Of a stretch of DNA of 59,364 nucleotides, positions 17,492 through 24,891 are shown piece after piece. Each line of letters begins with the position of its first letter. The first letter of the stretch is position 1. The notes under the pieces are model-generated. The model was not told the DNA's origin. It searched no databases and saw only the letters and a list, made by a program, of their open reading frames with translations. A program made the position numbers and the translations under genes. The stretch spans positions 1-59,364 of the forward strand of contig JAKSKP010000004.1 in the NCBI GenBank assembly GCA_024401635.1, in the 5' to 3' direction. This DNA comes from Bacteroidales bacterium. GTDB lineage: Bacteria; Bacteroidota; Bacteroidia; Bacteroidales; UBA932.

Positions 17492-18394
17492 TTACTTTGT
17501 TATCGTTCTGTAACACAGCTCGGCCGCTTCCCGATCGGGGAGACAGCTCAGAGCCCAGCAGGGTATGGATTCCAGCAGGCCGGAAATTGAATCGTTGATA
17601 TCGTCCGCCATCTTCCACCGGCCGTTTTTCAGCCCGCTGACGGAAGACAGGATGGACGCATAGCCGTCCAGGACACCCATCCTGCATATGGAGTTCTCAG
17701 GAGCCTGCTTTATCTGGACGAAGGCCCCGACAGGCGCGCTGACATTCTTGTAGCAGGGGGTCTTGCCGCTCCAGGGCGAGCCGTAGGCCATAATCCTTCC
17801 GTCGGACCACAAGCGCACTACGGGATTGTCGTCGTTCATCAGCGAACTCCTGTCTATGTGTTTGAGCCACAAACTGCTGTGTGTGCTCTTGCCTGTGCCG
17901 CTCTTGCCCAGGAACAGGTACGCGCGTCCTCCGTTCTCTATGACGGAAGCGTGAAAGGCCAGTGTTGCGTGCGGGGCTGACGCGAATGCAAAAAGGAGCA
18001 TCGCCGCGTTGTTGACGCAGAACAGGACGTCGGCAGGAGTTTCCGACTCGAGCTTGAGGCGGGAGTTTCTGAAATCAGAGTCCGTTATTACACTTGCGCA
18101 TACCGGACTGTCGCTGTCTTTCATTATCTCGAAAATCCATCCGGAATCAAGCCTGAAAAGACGTATGGCGGTCTCGCCTTTTTCCGTAGGCACGTCATAC
18201 ACGCACTCCCTTTTCCCGCCGGGTATGACGTCCGTCAGACCCAGGCTGAACAGGAGTTTTTCCTGCGGGCATACGGCGGCGGTTGCTTCGAACGGTCCGT
18301 ACTGTTTGGCCAGGAACTTCCACAATGTACCTTCCTCCGGAAAACGCAGGCTGAACGTATGTCCTGCGACTTGAAAATATCGTGTAATGTCCAT
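17492..18394 (-). CDS. HPr-kinase/PEPCK-like P-loop ATPase
   Basis: About 300 residues. A Walker A loop GKSGTGKS sits near residue 155, followed by MNDDNPV, AYGSPWSGKTP and CYKNVSAPVGA, a layout shared with the C-terminal domain of HPr kinase/phosphorylase and PEP-carboxykinase-like proteins common in Bacteroidota. No HPr or other PTS gene is near, so a role in carbon catabolite control is not supported; the substrate is unknown. I chose the ATG at 18392-18394; a TTG at 18415 would extend into the promoter. The gene is divergent from the acyltransferase gene and probably leads an operon with pta. Confidence 0.75.
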   Translation of the reverse strand: MDITRYFQVAGHTFSLRFPEEGTLWKFLAKQYGPFEATAAVCPQEKLLFSLGLTDVIPGGKRECVYDVPTEKGETAIRLFRLDSGWIFEIMKDSDSPVCASVITDSDFRNSRLKLESETPADVLFCVNNAAMLLFAFASAPHATLAFHASVIENGGRAYLFLGKSGTGKSTHSSLWLKHIDRSSLMNDDNPVVRLWSDGRIMAYGSPWSGKTPCYKNVSAPVGAFVQIKQAPENSICRMGVLDGYASILSSVSGLKNGRWKMADDINDSISGLLESIPCWALSCLPDREAAELCYRTITK

Positions 18395-18402
18395 ATCAAA
18401 AG

Positions 18403-18410
18403 CAAATTTA
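18403..18410 (-). promoter_or_regulatory. Promoter -7 element for the HPr-kinase-like gene
   Basis: Minus strand TAAATTTG, matching TAnnTTTG, with its final G only 8 bases from the ATG at 18394. The transcript would carry almost no leader. It also supports the 18394 start over a longer reading. Confidence 0.5.
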
Positions 18411-18440
18411 GCCAATAATCCGCAATATCAAAAATTTTGC

Positions 18441-18448
18441 TATATTTG
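18441..18448 (+). promoter_or_regulatory. Promoter -7 element for the acyltransferase-GH3 operon
   Basis: TATATTTG on the plus strand, 19 bases upstream of the ATG at 18468. It sits back to back with the minus-strand promoter at 18403-18410. It also argues against the upstream in-frame ATG at 18387, which would be outside the transcript. Confidence 0.55.
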
Positions 18449-18467
18449 CAGGATAACTGAAACCGAA

Positions 18468-19316
18468 ATGTCTGTATTAGAGAACAAAAGATACAGGGAC
18501 CTGAAGCTTGAAGAGGGCGTTTACGTTCCGGACATAGGAATGGAGTATCCCGAGGACGACCCCGATGCCCGTCTGGTCCCCGCCGTCAAGGTAAGGGACC
18601 TCAAATTCGACGAGAATTACGCTTTCATCGATGACAGCTTCCTGTTCAGGATTCAGAGGGGTTTCGTGTATTTTATGATACACACCGTATACGGACTTAT
18701 CAACCGTTTGCGCTTCGGACTCAGATTCGAAGGCCGTGACATTCTCCGGAAGTACAGGAAGGAATTTTCCGACGGCATAATGAGCGTGGCCAACCACTGT
18801 TATGTCTGGGACGGTATGGCCATCGCGCTCTGTCTCAATCACAGACTTTGGATTCCTATGCTTTCCGACCATATCAACGGCAAGAGCCATTGGCATCTTA
18901 CCCATTTCGGAGGCATACCTCTCGCCGACGGCACCATCAGCGCCACCAAGAAATTCAACGAAGCGTTCGATACCCTGCATGCCAGGAAGGACTGGGTGCA
19001 CATCTTTGCGGAAGCCAGGAACTGGCACTTCTACAAGCCCCTGCGCCCCTTCCAGAAAGGCGCCTTCACAATGGCATACAAGTGGAATTGTCCCATCCTG
19101 CCCATTGCCTTGACTTACCGTCCCCGTACCGGTTTCTTCCGTTTGACGGGCCCCGCCAGGCTGCCGCTCATTACGGTCAGGATCGGCGAACCGATTTTCC
19201 CCGACGCGACGAAGCCGCGCAGGGAAGAAGTTGACAGACTCCTGCGTGCAACCCACGCCTCAATATGTTCACTTGCCGGAATAGTTGAAAACAGCTGGCC
19301 GGCTTCAAGAGATTAA
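18468..19316 (+). CDS. PlsC-like lysophospholipid acyltransferase family protein
   Basis: 282 residues. It has the acyltransferase motif NHxxxxD as NHCYVWD, a second block IPLADGT, the FPE-like region as FAEARNW, and the proline-rich ILPIALTYRP, in the order found in glycerol-phosphate acyltransferases. One hydrophobic stretch before the motif (about residues 55-75) could hold it at the inner membrane. Enzymes of this family move acyl groups from acyl-ACP or acyl-CoA onto a lysophospholipid or other hydroxyl or amine acceptor. It is the first gene of a four-gene plus-strand run with a HAD phosphatase and two GH3 proteins, which suggests a specialised lipid rather than housekeeping phosphatidate synthesis. 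The start is set by the promoter at 18441-18448. Confidence 0.85.
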   Translation: MSVLENKRYRDLKLEEGVYVPDIGMEYPEDDPDARLVPAVKVRDLKFDENYAFIDDSFLFRIQRGFVYFMIHTVYGLINRLRFGLRFEGRDILRKYRKEFSDGIMSVANHCYVWDGMAIALCLNHRLWIPMLSDHINGKSHWHLTHFGGIPLADGTISATKKFNEAFDTLHARKDWVHIFAEARNWHFYKPLRPFQKGAFTMAYKWNCPILPIALTYRPRTGFFRLTGPARLPLITVRIGEPIFPDATKPRREEVDRLLRATHASICSLAGIVENSWPASRD

Positions 19317-19325
19317 ACTCCCCCG

Positions 19326-19949
19326 ATGCAATACAAAGCAGTAATCTTCGACCTTGACGGTACGTTGTACGACAACACCAAGCTTGCCAGATATGTAGTG
19401 TTGAACAGCCTCTGCCATCTTCGTTATCTGTATTCCGAGCGCCTGTGCCGCTATCATATGTCAGGCCGTTACTACGGAACCAAAGGTTCCACATACAAGG
19501 AGCTCTTCCGAAGGATGGCCGCCACTACGGGCAAGTCCGAGGACAAGGTGTCAGCCTGGTACTGGAGCAAGTATATGCCTCTTCAGGTAAAGATGCTGCA
19601 TCGTCATTTCCACAAGAAACCATGGGTGGACAGCACCCTCAGTTCCCTGAGGGAAGAGGGTGTCAAACTGGTCTGTTTCTCCGAGTACAGTTTCATACGC
19701 GAGAAGCTCAAGGCCATAGACATTTCGCCGGACTCGTTCGACCTTATTGTGGATGCCCCCACGGCAGGCGGCTGCAAGCCCTGCCGCAAGGCTTTCCTGT
19801 ATATTGCCAGGAAGCTGGAACTCGAGCCTGAGCAGATACTTATGGTGGGTGACAGGGAAGATACCGACGGGGCCGGTGCCGAAGCTTCCAATATGAGCTT
19901 CTTACTGGTTCCAAAGAATGATACAAATGAATTGAACTTATGCGCTTGA
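19326..19949 (+). CDS. HAD-superfamily hydrolase
   Basis: 207 residues. HAD motif I is FDLDGTLYDN at the N-terminus with the nucleophile Asp, motif II is the serine in CFSEYS, motif III is the lysine in GGCKPCRKAF, and motif IV is MVGDREDTDGAGA. A small helical cap follows motif I. It most likely removes phosphate from a small molecule or lipid intermediate; the substrate cannot be read from sequence. It starts 9 bases after the acyltransferase and overlaps the first GH3 gene by 10 bases, so the three are translationally linked. Confidence 0.88.
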   Translation: MQYKAVIFDLDGTLYDNTKLARYVVLNSLCHLRYLYSERLCRYHMSGRYYGTKGSTYKELFRRMAATTGKSEDKVSAWYWSKYMPLQVKMLHRHFHKKPWVDSTLSSLREEGVKLVCFSEYSFIREKLKAIDISPDSFDLIVDAPTAGGCKPCRKAFLYIARKLELEPEQILMVGDREDTDGAGAEASNMSFLLVPKNDTNELNLCA

Positions 19950-21667
19950 GTCCTAAAGACAAAGGAATAGGCCTGGTCGTAAATACGGGCATAGGGGTCA
20001 AGGGCGGCCCGGAGATAAGCCGTCTTCGTCAGGCGTGCACTTTCCCGAGACTTGCGCAGACGCGCACACTCAGATCCATACTTGAGAATGCCAGGGAGAC
20101 TGAATATGGAAAGGAGCACCATTTCGACAAGATATTGGAAGCCCGCTCCGAAAAAGAACTTTATTCGCTCTACCGCAAATACAACAAGCCGGCCGAGTAC
20201 GAGGATTTCCGTCCGTACGTGAACCGTATGATGCAGGGTGAGGCTGACATACTGTTTCCGGGACATCCGCTGCTTTACGCGACCACGTCCGGCAGCAGCG
20301 CTTCTCCCAAGTTCGTCCCCATTTCCGACCTTTACCTGAACGGCATCTACAGGAAGATGTCGCTGGTATGGATGTACAGCTTCATGACCTGCAGACCCAG
20401 GGTCTTCTCCGGCAAGGTCTTCACGGTGGTGGGCAAGCAGACGGAAGGACTGGCTCCTGACGGCACGATGCTCGGTTCGGTGTCGAGCTATACCAACAAG
20501 AGTACTCCTACACTGGTTCAGGACAGATACGTAATACCTTCCATAGTCTATACAATAGATGATTATGCGACACGCAACTATGTGCTGATGCGCCTGGCGA
20601 TAGAACAGAATGTCACACTCTACGTCACCCCGAACCCTTCCACCGTGGTGGAACTGCAGAACGTGGTGGACAAGTGGCTGGACGAATTCATCACCGACAT
20701 AGGCGGCGGCACGCTGACCGGCAAGGTCGATGTTCCGCCCGAGGTGCGTGAGGCCGTGGAACCTTTGCTCAAGCCCAATCATACGAGAGCATTCGAGCTG
20801 CGTGCACTGCAGTCGCAGTACGAAAGGGTCCTTCCCAAGCATTTCTGGCCGGACCTGCAGATCATATGCACCTGGAAATGCGGCAACACCAGCATATATC
20901 TCAAGCAGATGGCCGATTTCTTCCCGGAGAATACCTGCCATCTGGAGCTGGGGTATTTCTCCACTGAATGCCGTGCGGGACTTGCCATAGAGGAAGGTAT
21001 CGACAGCGTTCTGATGCCGCATATGCATTTCTACGAGTTCAAGAAGGAGAAGGATATGGATAACCCCAAGGCTCCCTTCTATTGCCTTCACGAATTGAAG
21101 GAGGGCGGGAGGTACTGCCCCTTCGTGACCACCTTCAGCGGCCTTTACCGCTACAGCATGAACGACATAATCCAGGTGGGTTCGAATTTCATCAAAAGCC
21201 CCCGTGTCCATATGGTGCGCAAAGCCAACGGCATAGTCTCCATTACGGGCGAGAAACTTTACGAGGAGCAGTTTATCAGCGCTGTGGACAAGGCTCAGGA
21301 GTCCACCGGAATGAAACTCAACTATTACACCGGGTACGTGAATCTGTCAAAAGGATGCTATGACTGGTATTTCGAGTTCGAGAACGGTAGGGTTACACAG
21401 AGGAAGGCGAATGCTTTCGCTGCCATCGTGGACGAGAATCTGAAGAAACTGAACATTGAATACGAAAGCAAGCGCAATAGTTTCCGTCTGAAGAATCCGG
21501 AAGTGTTCCTGCTCCAGAGGGATTCGTTCCAGAAATTCAAGGAGTTCATCCTGAACCGCAACCATCGCGACGCTTCGCGCTTCAAACCCAACGTGCTGGC
21601 CCAGAACGAGGAGCATCACGACGTCATACACCATCTTCGTCAGGAAGGCAACCAACAGGAAAACTAA
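19940..21667 (+). CDS. GH3 (auxin-responsive promoter) family protein, paralogue 1
   Basis: 575 residues, the usual length for the family. GH3 enzymes belong to the adenylate-forming superfamily; plant members activate acyl acids with ATP and join them to amino acids, while the bacterial ones are largely uncharacterised. Conserved blocks here include YEDFRPYVNRM, LYATTSGSS, KHFWPDLQIICTWKCGN, FVTTFSGLYRYSMNDI and GIVSITGEKLYEEQF. The ATP-binding loop reads SGSSASPK, departing from the SG(T/A)TGxPK-like form kept by its neighbour. It overlaps the HAD gene by 10 bases and is followed 12 bases later by a paralogue. Confidence 0.88.
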   Translation: MRLSPKDKGIGLVVNTGIGVKGGPEISRLRQACTFPRLAQTRTLRSILENARETEYGKEHHFDKILEARSEKELYSLYRKYNKPAEYEDFRPYVNRMMQGEADILFPGHPLLYATTSGSSASPKFVPISDLYLNGIYRKMSLVWMYSFMTCRPRVFSGKVFTVVGKQTEGLAPDGTMLGSVSSYTNKSTPTLVQDRYVIPSIVYTIDDYATRNYVLMRLAIEQNVTLYVTPNPSTVVELQNVVDKWLDEFITDIGGGTLTGKVDVPPEVREAVEPLLKPNHTRAFELRALQSQYERVLPKHFWPDLQIICTWKCGNTSIYLKQMADFFPENTCHLELGYFSTECRAGLAIEEGIDSVLMPHMHFYEFKKEKDMDNPKAPFYCLHELKEGGRYCPFVTTFSGLYRYSMNDIIQVGSNFIKSPRVHMVRKANGIVSITGEKLYEEQFISAVDKAQESTGMKLNYYTGYVNLSKGCYDWYFEFENGRVTQRKANAFAAIVDENLKKLNIEYESKRNSFRLKNPEVFLLQRDSFQKFKEFILNRNHRDASRFKPNVLAQNEEHHDVIHHLRQEGNQQEN

Positions 21668-21679
21668 AACCAATTCAAT

Positions 21680-23383
21680 ATGAAAGTAAACCAGGATACA
21701 CATTCGGCATTCGTTCCGAACTTGCTGCTCGGGATGGCCGGGGGAATACAGTACCTGAAGCTCAAATGCGCAAGCAGGGATCCCCGAAAATCACAGGAGA
21801 AGACGCTCCGTGCCATTCTCGAATATGGAAAGGATACGGTTTTCGGCCGTGAGCACAAGTTCTCGTACATTCTCGAAGCCGCTGATGACGTTGAGTTGTA
21901 CAAACGTTACCAGGAGTGCATCAAACCCTCCGAGTACGAAGATTACCGCCCTTACGTGAACAGAATGAAGGACGGTGAGGCTGACGTTCTGTTCCAGGGA
22001 CGTCCCATGCTCTACGCCACCACCTCCGGCGCGACCGGCGAACCCAAGTGGATACCCATTTCAGCCGCATATCTTGACAAGGTGTACGGAAAGATGAACA
22101 AGGTGTGGCTCTTCAATTTCATCAAGAACCGTCCCAAGGTTTACCGCGGTTACATCGTGTCCGTCGTGGGCAAGCAGATTGAGGGTTATACTCCGGACGG
22201 CACCATCTACGGTTCAGTATCAGGTTTCACCCAGGCCCGCTGCCCCGGTTTCGTGAGGGCTCTGTACGCTTCCCCTTCCGCCATATTCAACATTGATGAC
22301 TATACGGCACGCAACTATGCCATAATGCGTATGGGCATAGAGAGGAACGTCACTCTGGTCGTTGCCGCCAACCCTTCCACCATGGTGGAGATGCAGCACA
22401 ACGTGGACGTATGGTGGGACGAGTATGTCAAGGACATTGAGAACGGAACCCTGTCCGACAAGGTCAGCATTCCCGATGACATCCGCAAGGCTTGCGCCCC
22501 CTATTTCAAACCCAATCCCGAGCGCGCTGCCGAACTACGCGAACTGAAGGAGAAATACGGACAGGTCCTGCCCAAACACTTCTGGCCCAACCTCCAGCTG
22601 CTTACAACCTGGAAATGCGGCAATACGCAGATTTATCTCGACAAGCTGAAAGGCTGCTATCCCGATGCAATGCTGCACCAGGAATTCGCCTATTTCTCAT
22701 CCGAGTGTCGTGCCGGACTTGTCCTCGACGACACCATCGAGACGGCGCTTTTCCCTCATATGCACTATTATGAGTTCAAGAAAGCCGAAGAGTTTGACGA
22801 TCCAGCGGCTCCTTTCTACCAGCTGCACGAGCTGAAGGAAGGCGAGAAATACTGTCCTTTCGTGACCACATTCTCCGGTCTGTACCGCTACAATATGAAC
22901 GACATCCTCCAGGCCGCTTCGCCCTTCGTGAACACGCCCAGGGTGCATATGGTGCAGAAAGTGAACGGAATCGTCACAATTACCGGCGAGAAACTGTACG
23001 AAGGCCAGTTCATCAATGCCGTGAACGATGCCTCCAAGTCAACCGGTCTGGCCCTCAACTATTTTACCGGCTACGCAAATCTGAAGGAAAGCCGTTATGA
23101 CTGGTATTTCGAGTTTACGGACCGCAGCGTATCGCAGGAACAGGCTCAGGCTTTTGCCGAGGTCGTTGATGCCAACATCAAGAAGTCCAATATCGAATAC
23201 CAGGCGAAACGCGACAGCTTCCGTCTGAAGGATCCTGCCGTATTCCGTCTCCAGGAACAGGCTTTCGACAAGTTCAAACAGTATATCATCAACGCTACCA
23301 AGCAGGATGCTTCACGTTTCAAACCTAACGTACTGGCCCAGAATGAGGAGCGTCACGAAGTGATAGGAAAGTTCGTCCTGTAA
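21680..23383 (+). CDS. GH3 (auxin-responsive promoter) family protein, paralogue 2
   Basis: 567 residues, clearly similar to the preceding gene over its whole length, so the pair arose by tandem duplication. The ATP loop is SGATGEPKWIP, close to the adenylate-forming consensus. Other family blocks are KHFWPNLQLLTTWKCGN, FSGLYRYNMNDI and TITGEKLYEGQF. Together with the acyltransferase and HAD phosphatase it suggests formation of acyl-amide or acyl-amino-acid lipids; the true acyl and amine substrates are unknown. It ends 29 bases before the inverted-repeat element. Confidence 0.88.
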   Translation: MKVNQDTHSAFVPNLLLGMAGGIQYLKLKCASRDPRKSQEKTLRAILEYGKDTVFGREHKFSYILEAADDVELYKRYQECIKPSEYEDYRPYVNRMKDGEADVLFQGRPMLYATTSGATGEPKWIPISAAYLDKVYGKMNKVWLFNFIKNRPKVYRGYIVSVVGKQIEGYTPDGTIYGSVSGFTQARCPGFVRALYASPSAIFNIDDYTARNYAIMRMGIERNVTLVVAANPSTMVEMQHNVDVWWDEYVKDIENGTLSDKVSIPDDIRKACAPYFKPNPERAAELRELKEKYGQVLPKHFWPNLQLLTTWKCGNTQIYLDKLKGCYPDAMLHQEFAYFSSECRAGLVLDDTIETALFPHMHYYEFKKAEEFDDPAAPFYQLHELKEGEKYCPFVTTFSGLYRYNMNDILQAASPFVNTPRVHMVQKVNGIVTITGEKLYEGQFINAVNDASKSTGLALNYFTGYANLKESRYDWYFEFTDRSVSQEQAQAFAEVVDANIKKSNIEYQAKRDSFRLKDPAVFRLQEQAFDKFKQYIINATKQDASRFKPNVLAQNEERHEVIGKFVL

Positions 23384-23412
23384 TTTTCCGTGTTATAGCG
23401 GCAGTGCCATCA

Positions 23413-23611
23413 CTTCAGGGGGCATAGACCATCTTCAGGACTCGCGCACTATGTGCGCTCGGCCCCTCCCAAGTTTCACTTGGGCCCCTCCCCCTATACC
23501 TGTCCGGGGGTCGCGAGGGTGTTTACAGCAGGCATTTTTATGCCTGCGGCCCGAGCAGAAGGGCTTCAGCCTGCCGGAGACAGGCCTTCAGATGGTCTAT
23601 GCCCCCTGAAG
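23413..23611. repeat. Multi-hairpin element with perfect 22-base inverted ends
   Basis: Positions 23413-23434 and 23590-23611 are exact reverse complements (22 of 22), starting CTTCAGGGGG. Inside lie several self-complementary stems: GCGCAC/GTGCGC with a 3-base loop (23444-23458), CCCAAGT/ACTTGGG (23468-23484) flanked by direct copies of GGCCCCTCC, a five-C/five-G stem (23490-23510), and GCAGGCAT/ATGCCTGC with a TTTT loop (23528-23547). It fills the gap between converging GH3 and truB genes, ending 6 bases before the truB stop. There is no obvious target-site duplication and no coding capacity I believe. It could be a non-autonomous mobile repeat, a two-way terminator, or a structured RNA. 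Confidence 0.75.
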
Positions 23612-23617
23612 GGTAGT

Positions 23618-24463
23618 CTATCGCAGAATCGCCACCGCCTTCTCGACCGTTGCGGCGTTTTCCACCCGGAAGGCGCCGCAAGCGCTTCTTTGGAGGCTGC
23701 AGAGGAAGGCCCCTGATTCGAGCCGTTCTCCCATATCTCGTGCAAGGGCCCTGATGTAGGTACCCTTGCTGCAACTGACACGTATCGTGGCTACGGGAAG
23801 ACCGTCGGGCAGTACGGCCACATTGATACGGGATGACGCCCCGCTGCCTTTCCCTTCAGCAGCGAGTGCCGGTGCAATGTCCGTGCTGGAACCGTAGGAC
23901 TCCAACTCAATGGAGTTTATGCATATATGATTCATCTGAAGCAGCTGCGATGCGGCTTCGTCCAGCGCTTTTCCTTCAGCAAGCATCCTGCGTGCCAGTT
24001 CGTAGGCCCTTCTGCCGTCAACCTGTTTGGCACTGAAAAGCGGCGCAACCTGGTCCTGTTCGCCCAGAAAGCCGGGAAGTATAGCCCGCACTGAGTTTTC
24101 TGTCACCTTGTCGATAGGGAAGGTCCTGTCAATATCCTTCTCCATATCGTATGAAGGCGTCGTGGCACCGAAGCATACTCCCGCAACATATTCCTTGTCG
24201 CCGGCCTGGAATTCCATAGCCTTTTTGCAGGCATTTCCTATGCATACCAGAAGCACGCCTGTCGCCAGCGGGTCCAGCGTTCCCGCGTGCCCCACTTTCA
24301 GATTCTTCTTGTTGAAATGCCTTATGGCAGCGAATTTGACCTTGCGTATGACATCGGCGGAAGTCCAGCGGTAGGGCTTGTCCATTACCACTACGATGCC
24401 TTCGGGATAATCGTTGATATCCCGCGAGAGCGTTCCGGAGAAATTGCCGTCGACAACAGTCAT
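23618..24463 (-). CDS. truB: tRNA pseudouridine(55) synthase
   Basis: 281 residues. It converts U55 of the T-loop of tRNAs to pseudouridine. The catalytic aspartate lies in GHAGTLDPLATG, and the family blocks DKPYRWTSADVIRKVK, QVPPxFSA-like QVAPLFSAKQVDGRRAYE and RVSCSKGTYIRALARDMG are present. The ATG at 24463 overlaps the rpiB stop by one base (TGATG); a TTG one codon upstream is less likely. It is the last gene of gltX-rpiB-truB. Confidence 0.95.
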   Translation of the reverse strand: MTVVDGNFSGTLSRDINDYPEGIVVVMDKPYRWTSADVIRKVKFAAIRHFNKKNLKVGHAGTLDPLATGVLLVCIGNACKKAMEFQAGDKEYVAGVCFGATTPSYDMEKDIDRTFPIDKVTENSVRAILPGFLGEQDQVAPLFSAKQVDGRRAYELARRMLAEGKALDEAASQLLQMNHICINSIELESYGSSTDIAPALAAEGKGSGASSRINVAVLPDGLPVATIRVSCSKGTYIRALARDMGERLESGAFLCSLQRSACGAFRVENAATVEKAVAILR

Positions 24464-24891
24464 CAAAGGCTTATCTTGTCTATGCGGCGCTGATGGCGTC
24501 CGCCTTCGAATTCAGTGTCCAGCCAGGTCTGTACGCAGGCAAGGTTTTCCTCTTCGGTGGTGAAACGCTGCGACAGCACAAGCACGTTGGCATTGTTGTG
24601 AGCCTTCACGAGTCCAGCTATCTCCCTGTTCCAGGCCAGGCCGGCACGTATTCCCCTGTGCTTGTTCAGGGTGATGGCCATCCCGTTCCCGGTGCCGCAG
24701 GCGGCTATTCCCAGATCGGCCTGCCCGCTTTCCACCCTGGCGGCCAGTGCGTGGGCGAAATCGGGATAATCCACGCTTTCAGGTCCGAACGTTCCGAGAT
24801 TCTCGAATTCTATACCTCTGTCCTCAAGCAGTTTCCTTACAGGTTCAGCCAGCAGATATCCGGCGTGGTCGCCGGCGAATGCTATTTTCAT
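24463..24891 (-). CDS. rpiB: Ribose-5-phosphate isomerase B
   Basis: 142 residues. It interconverts ribose 5-phosphate and ribulose 5-phosphate in the pentose phosphate pathway. The N-terminal AFAGDHAGYLLA and the active-site block ACGTGNGMAITLNK, with the catalytic cysteine, are diagnostic of the RpiB/LacAB family. It overlaps gltX by 4 bases (ATGA) and truB by 1 base, indicating translational coupling. Confidence 0.95.
   Translation of the reverse strand: MKIAFAGDHAGYLLAEPVRKLLEDRGIEFENLGTFGPESVDYPDFAHALAARVESGQADLGIAACGTGNGMAITLNKHRGIRAGLAWNREIAGLVKAHNNANVLVLSQRFTTEEENLACVQTWLDTEFEGGRHQRRIDKISL

Noticed and set aside
19604-21211. Long open frame (535 codons) antisense to the HAD and first GH3 genes
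   Set aside because: It covers two genes with strong family motifs, has no family features or signal peptide, and reflects low stop-codon density in GC-rich coding DNA.
23413-23611. CRISPR-like or tRNA-like structure in the hairpin region
   Set aside because: The stems differ from one another, there is no repeat-spacer rhythm, and no cloverleaf or T-loop sequence is found.
23453-23716. Small 87-codon frame inside the multi-hairpin element
   Set aside because: It runs antisense into the truB coding end and its translation simply follows the hairpin arms; no start signal or family likeness.
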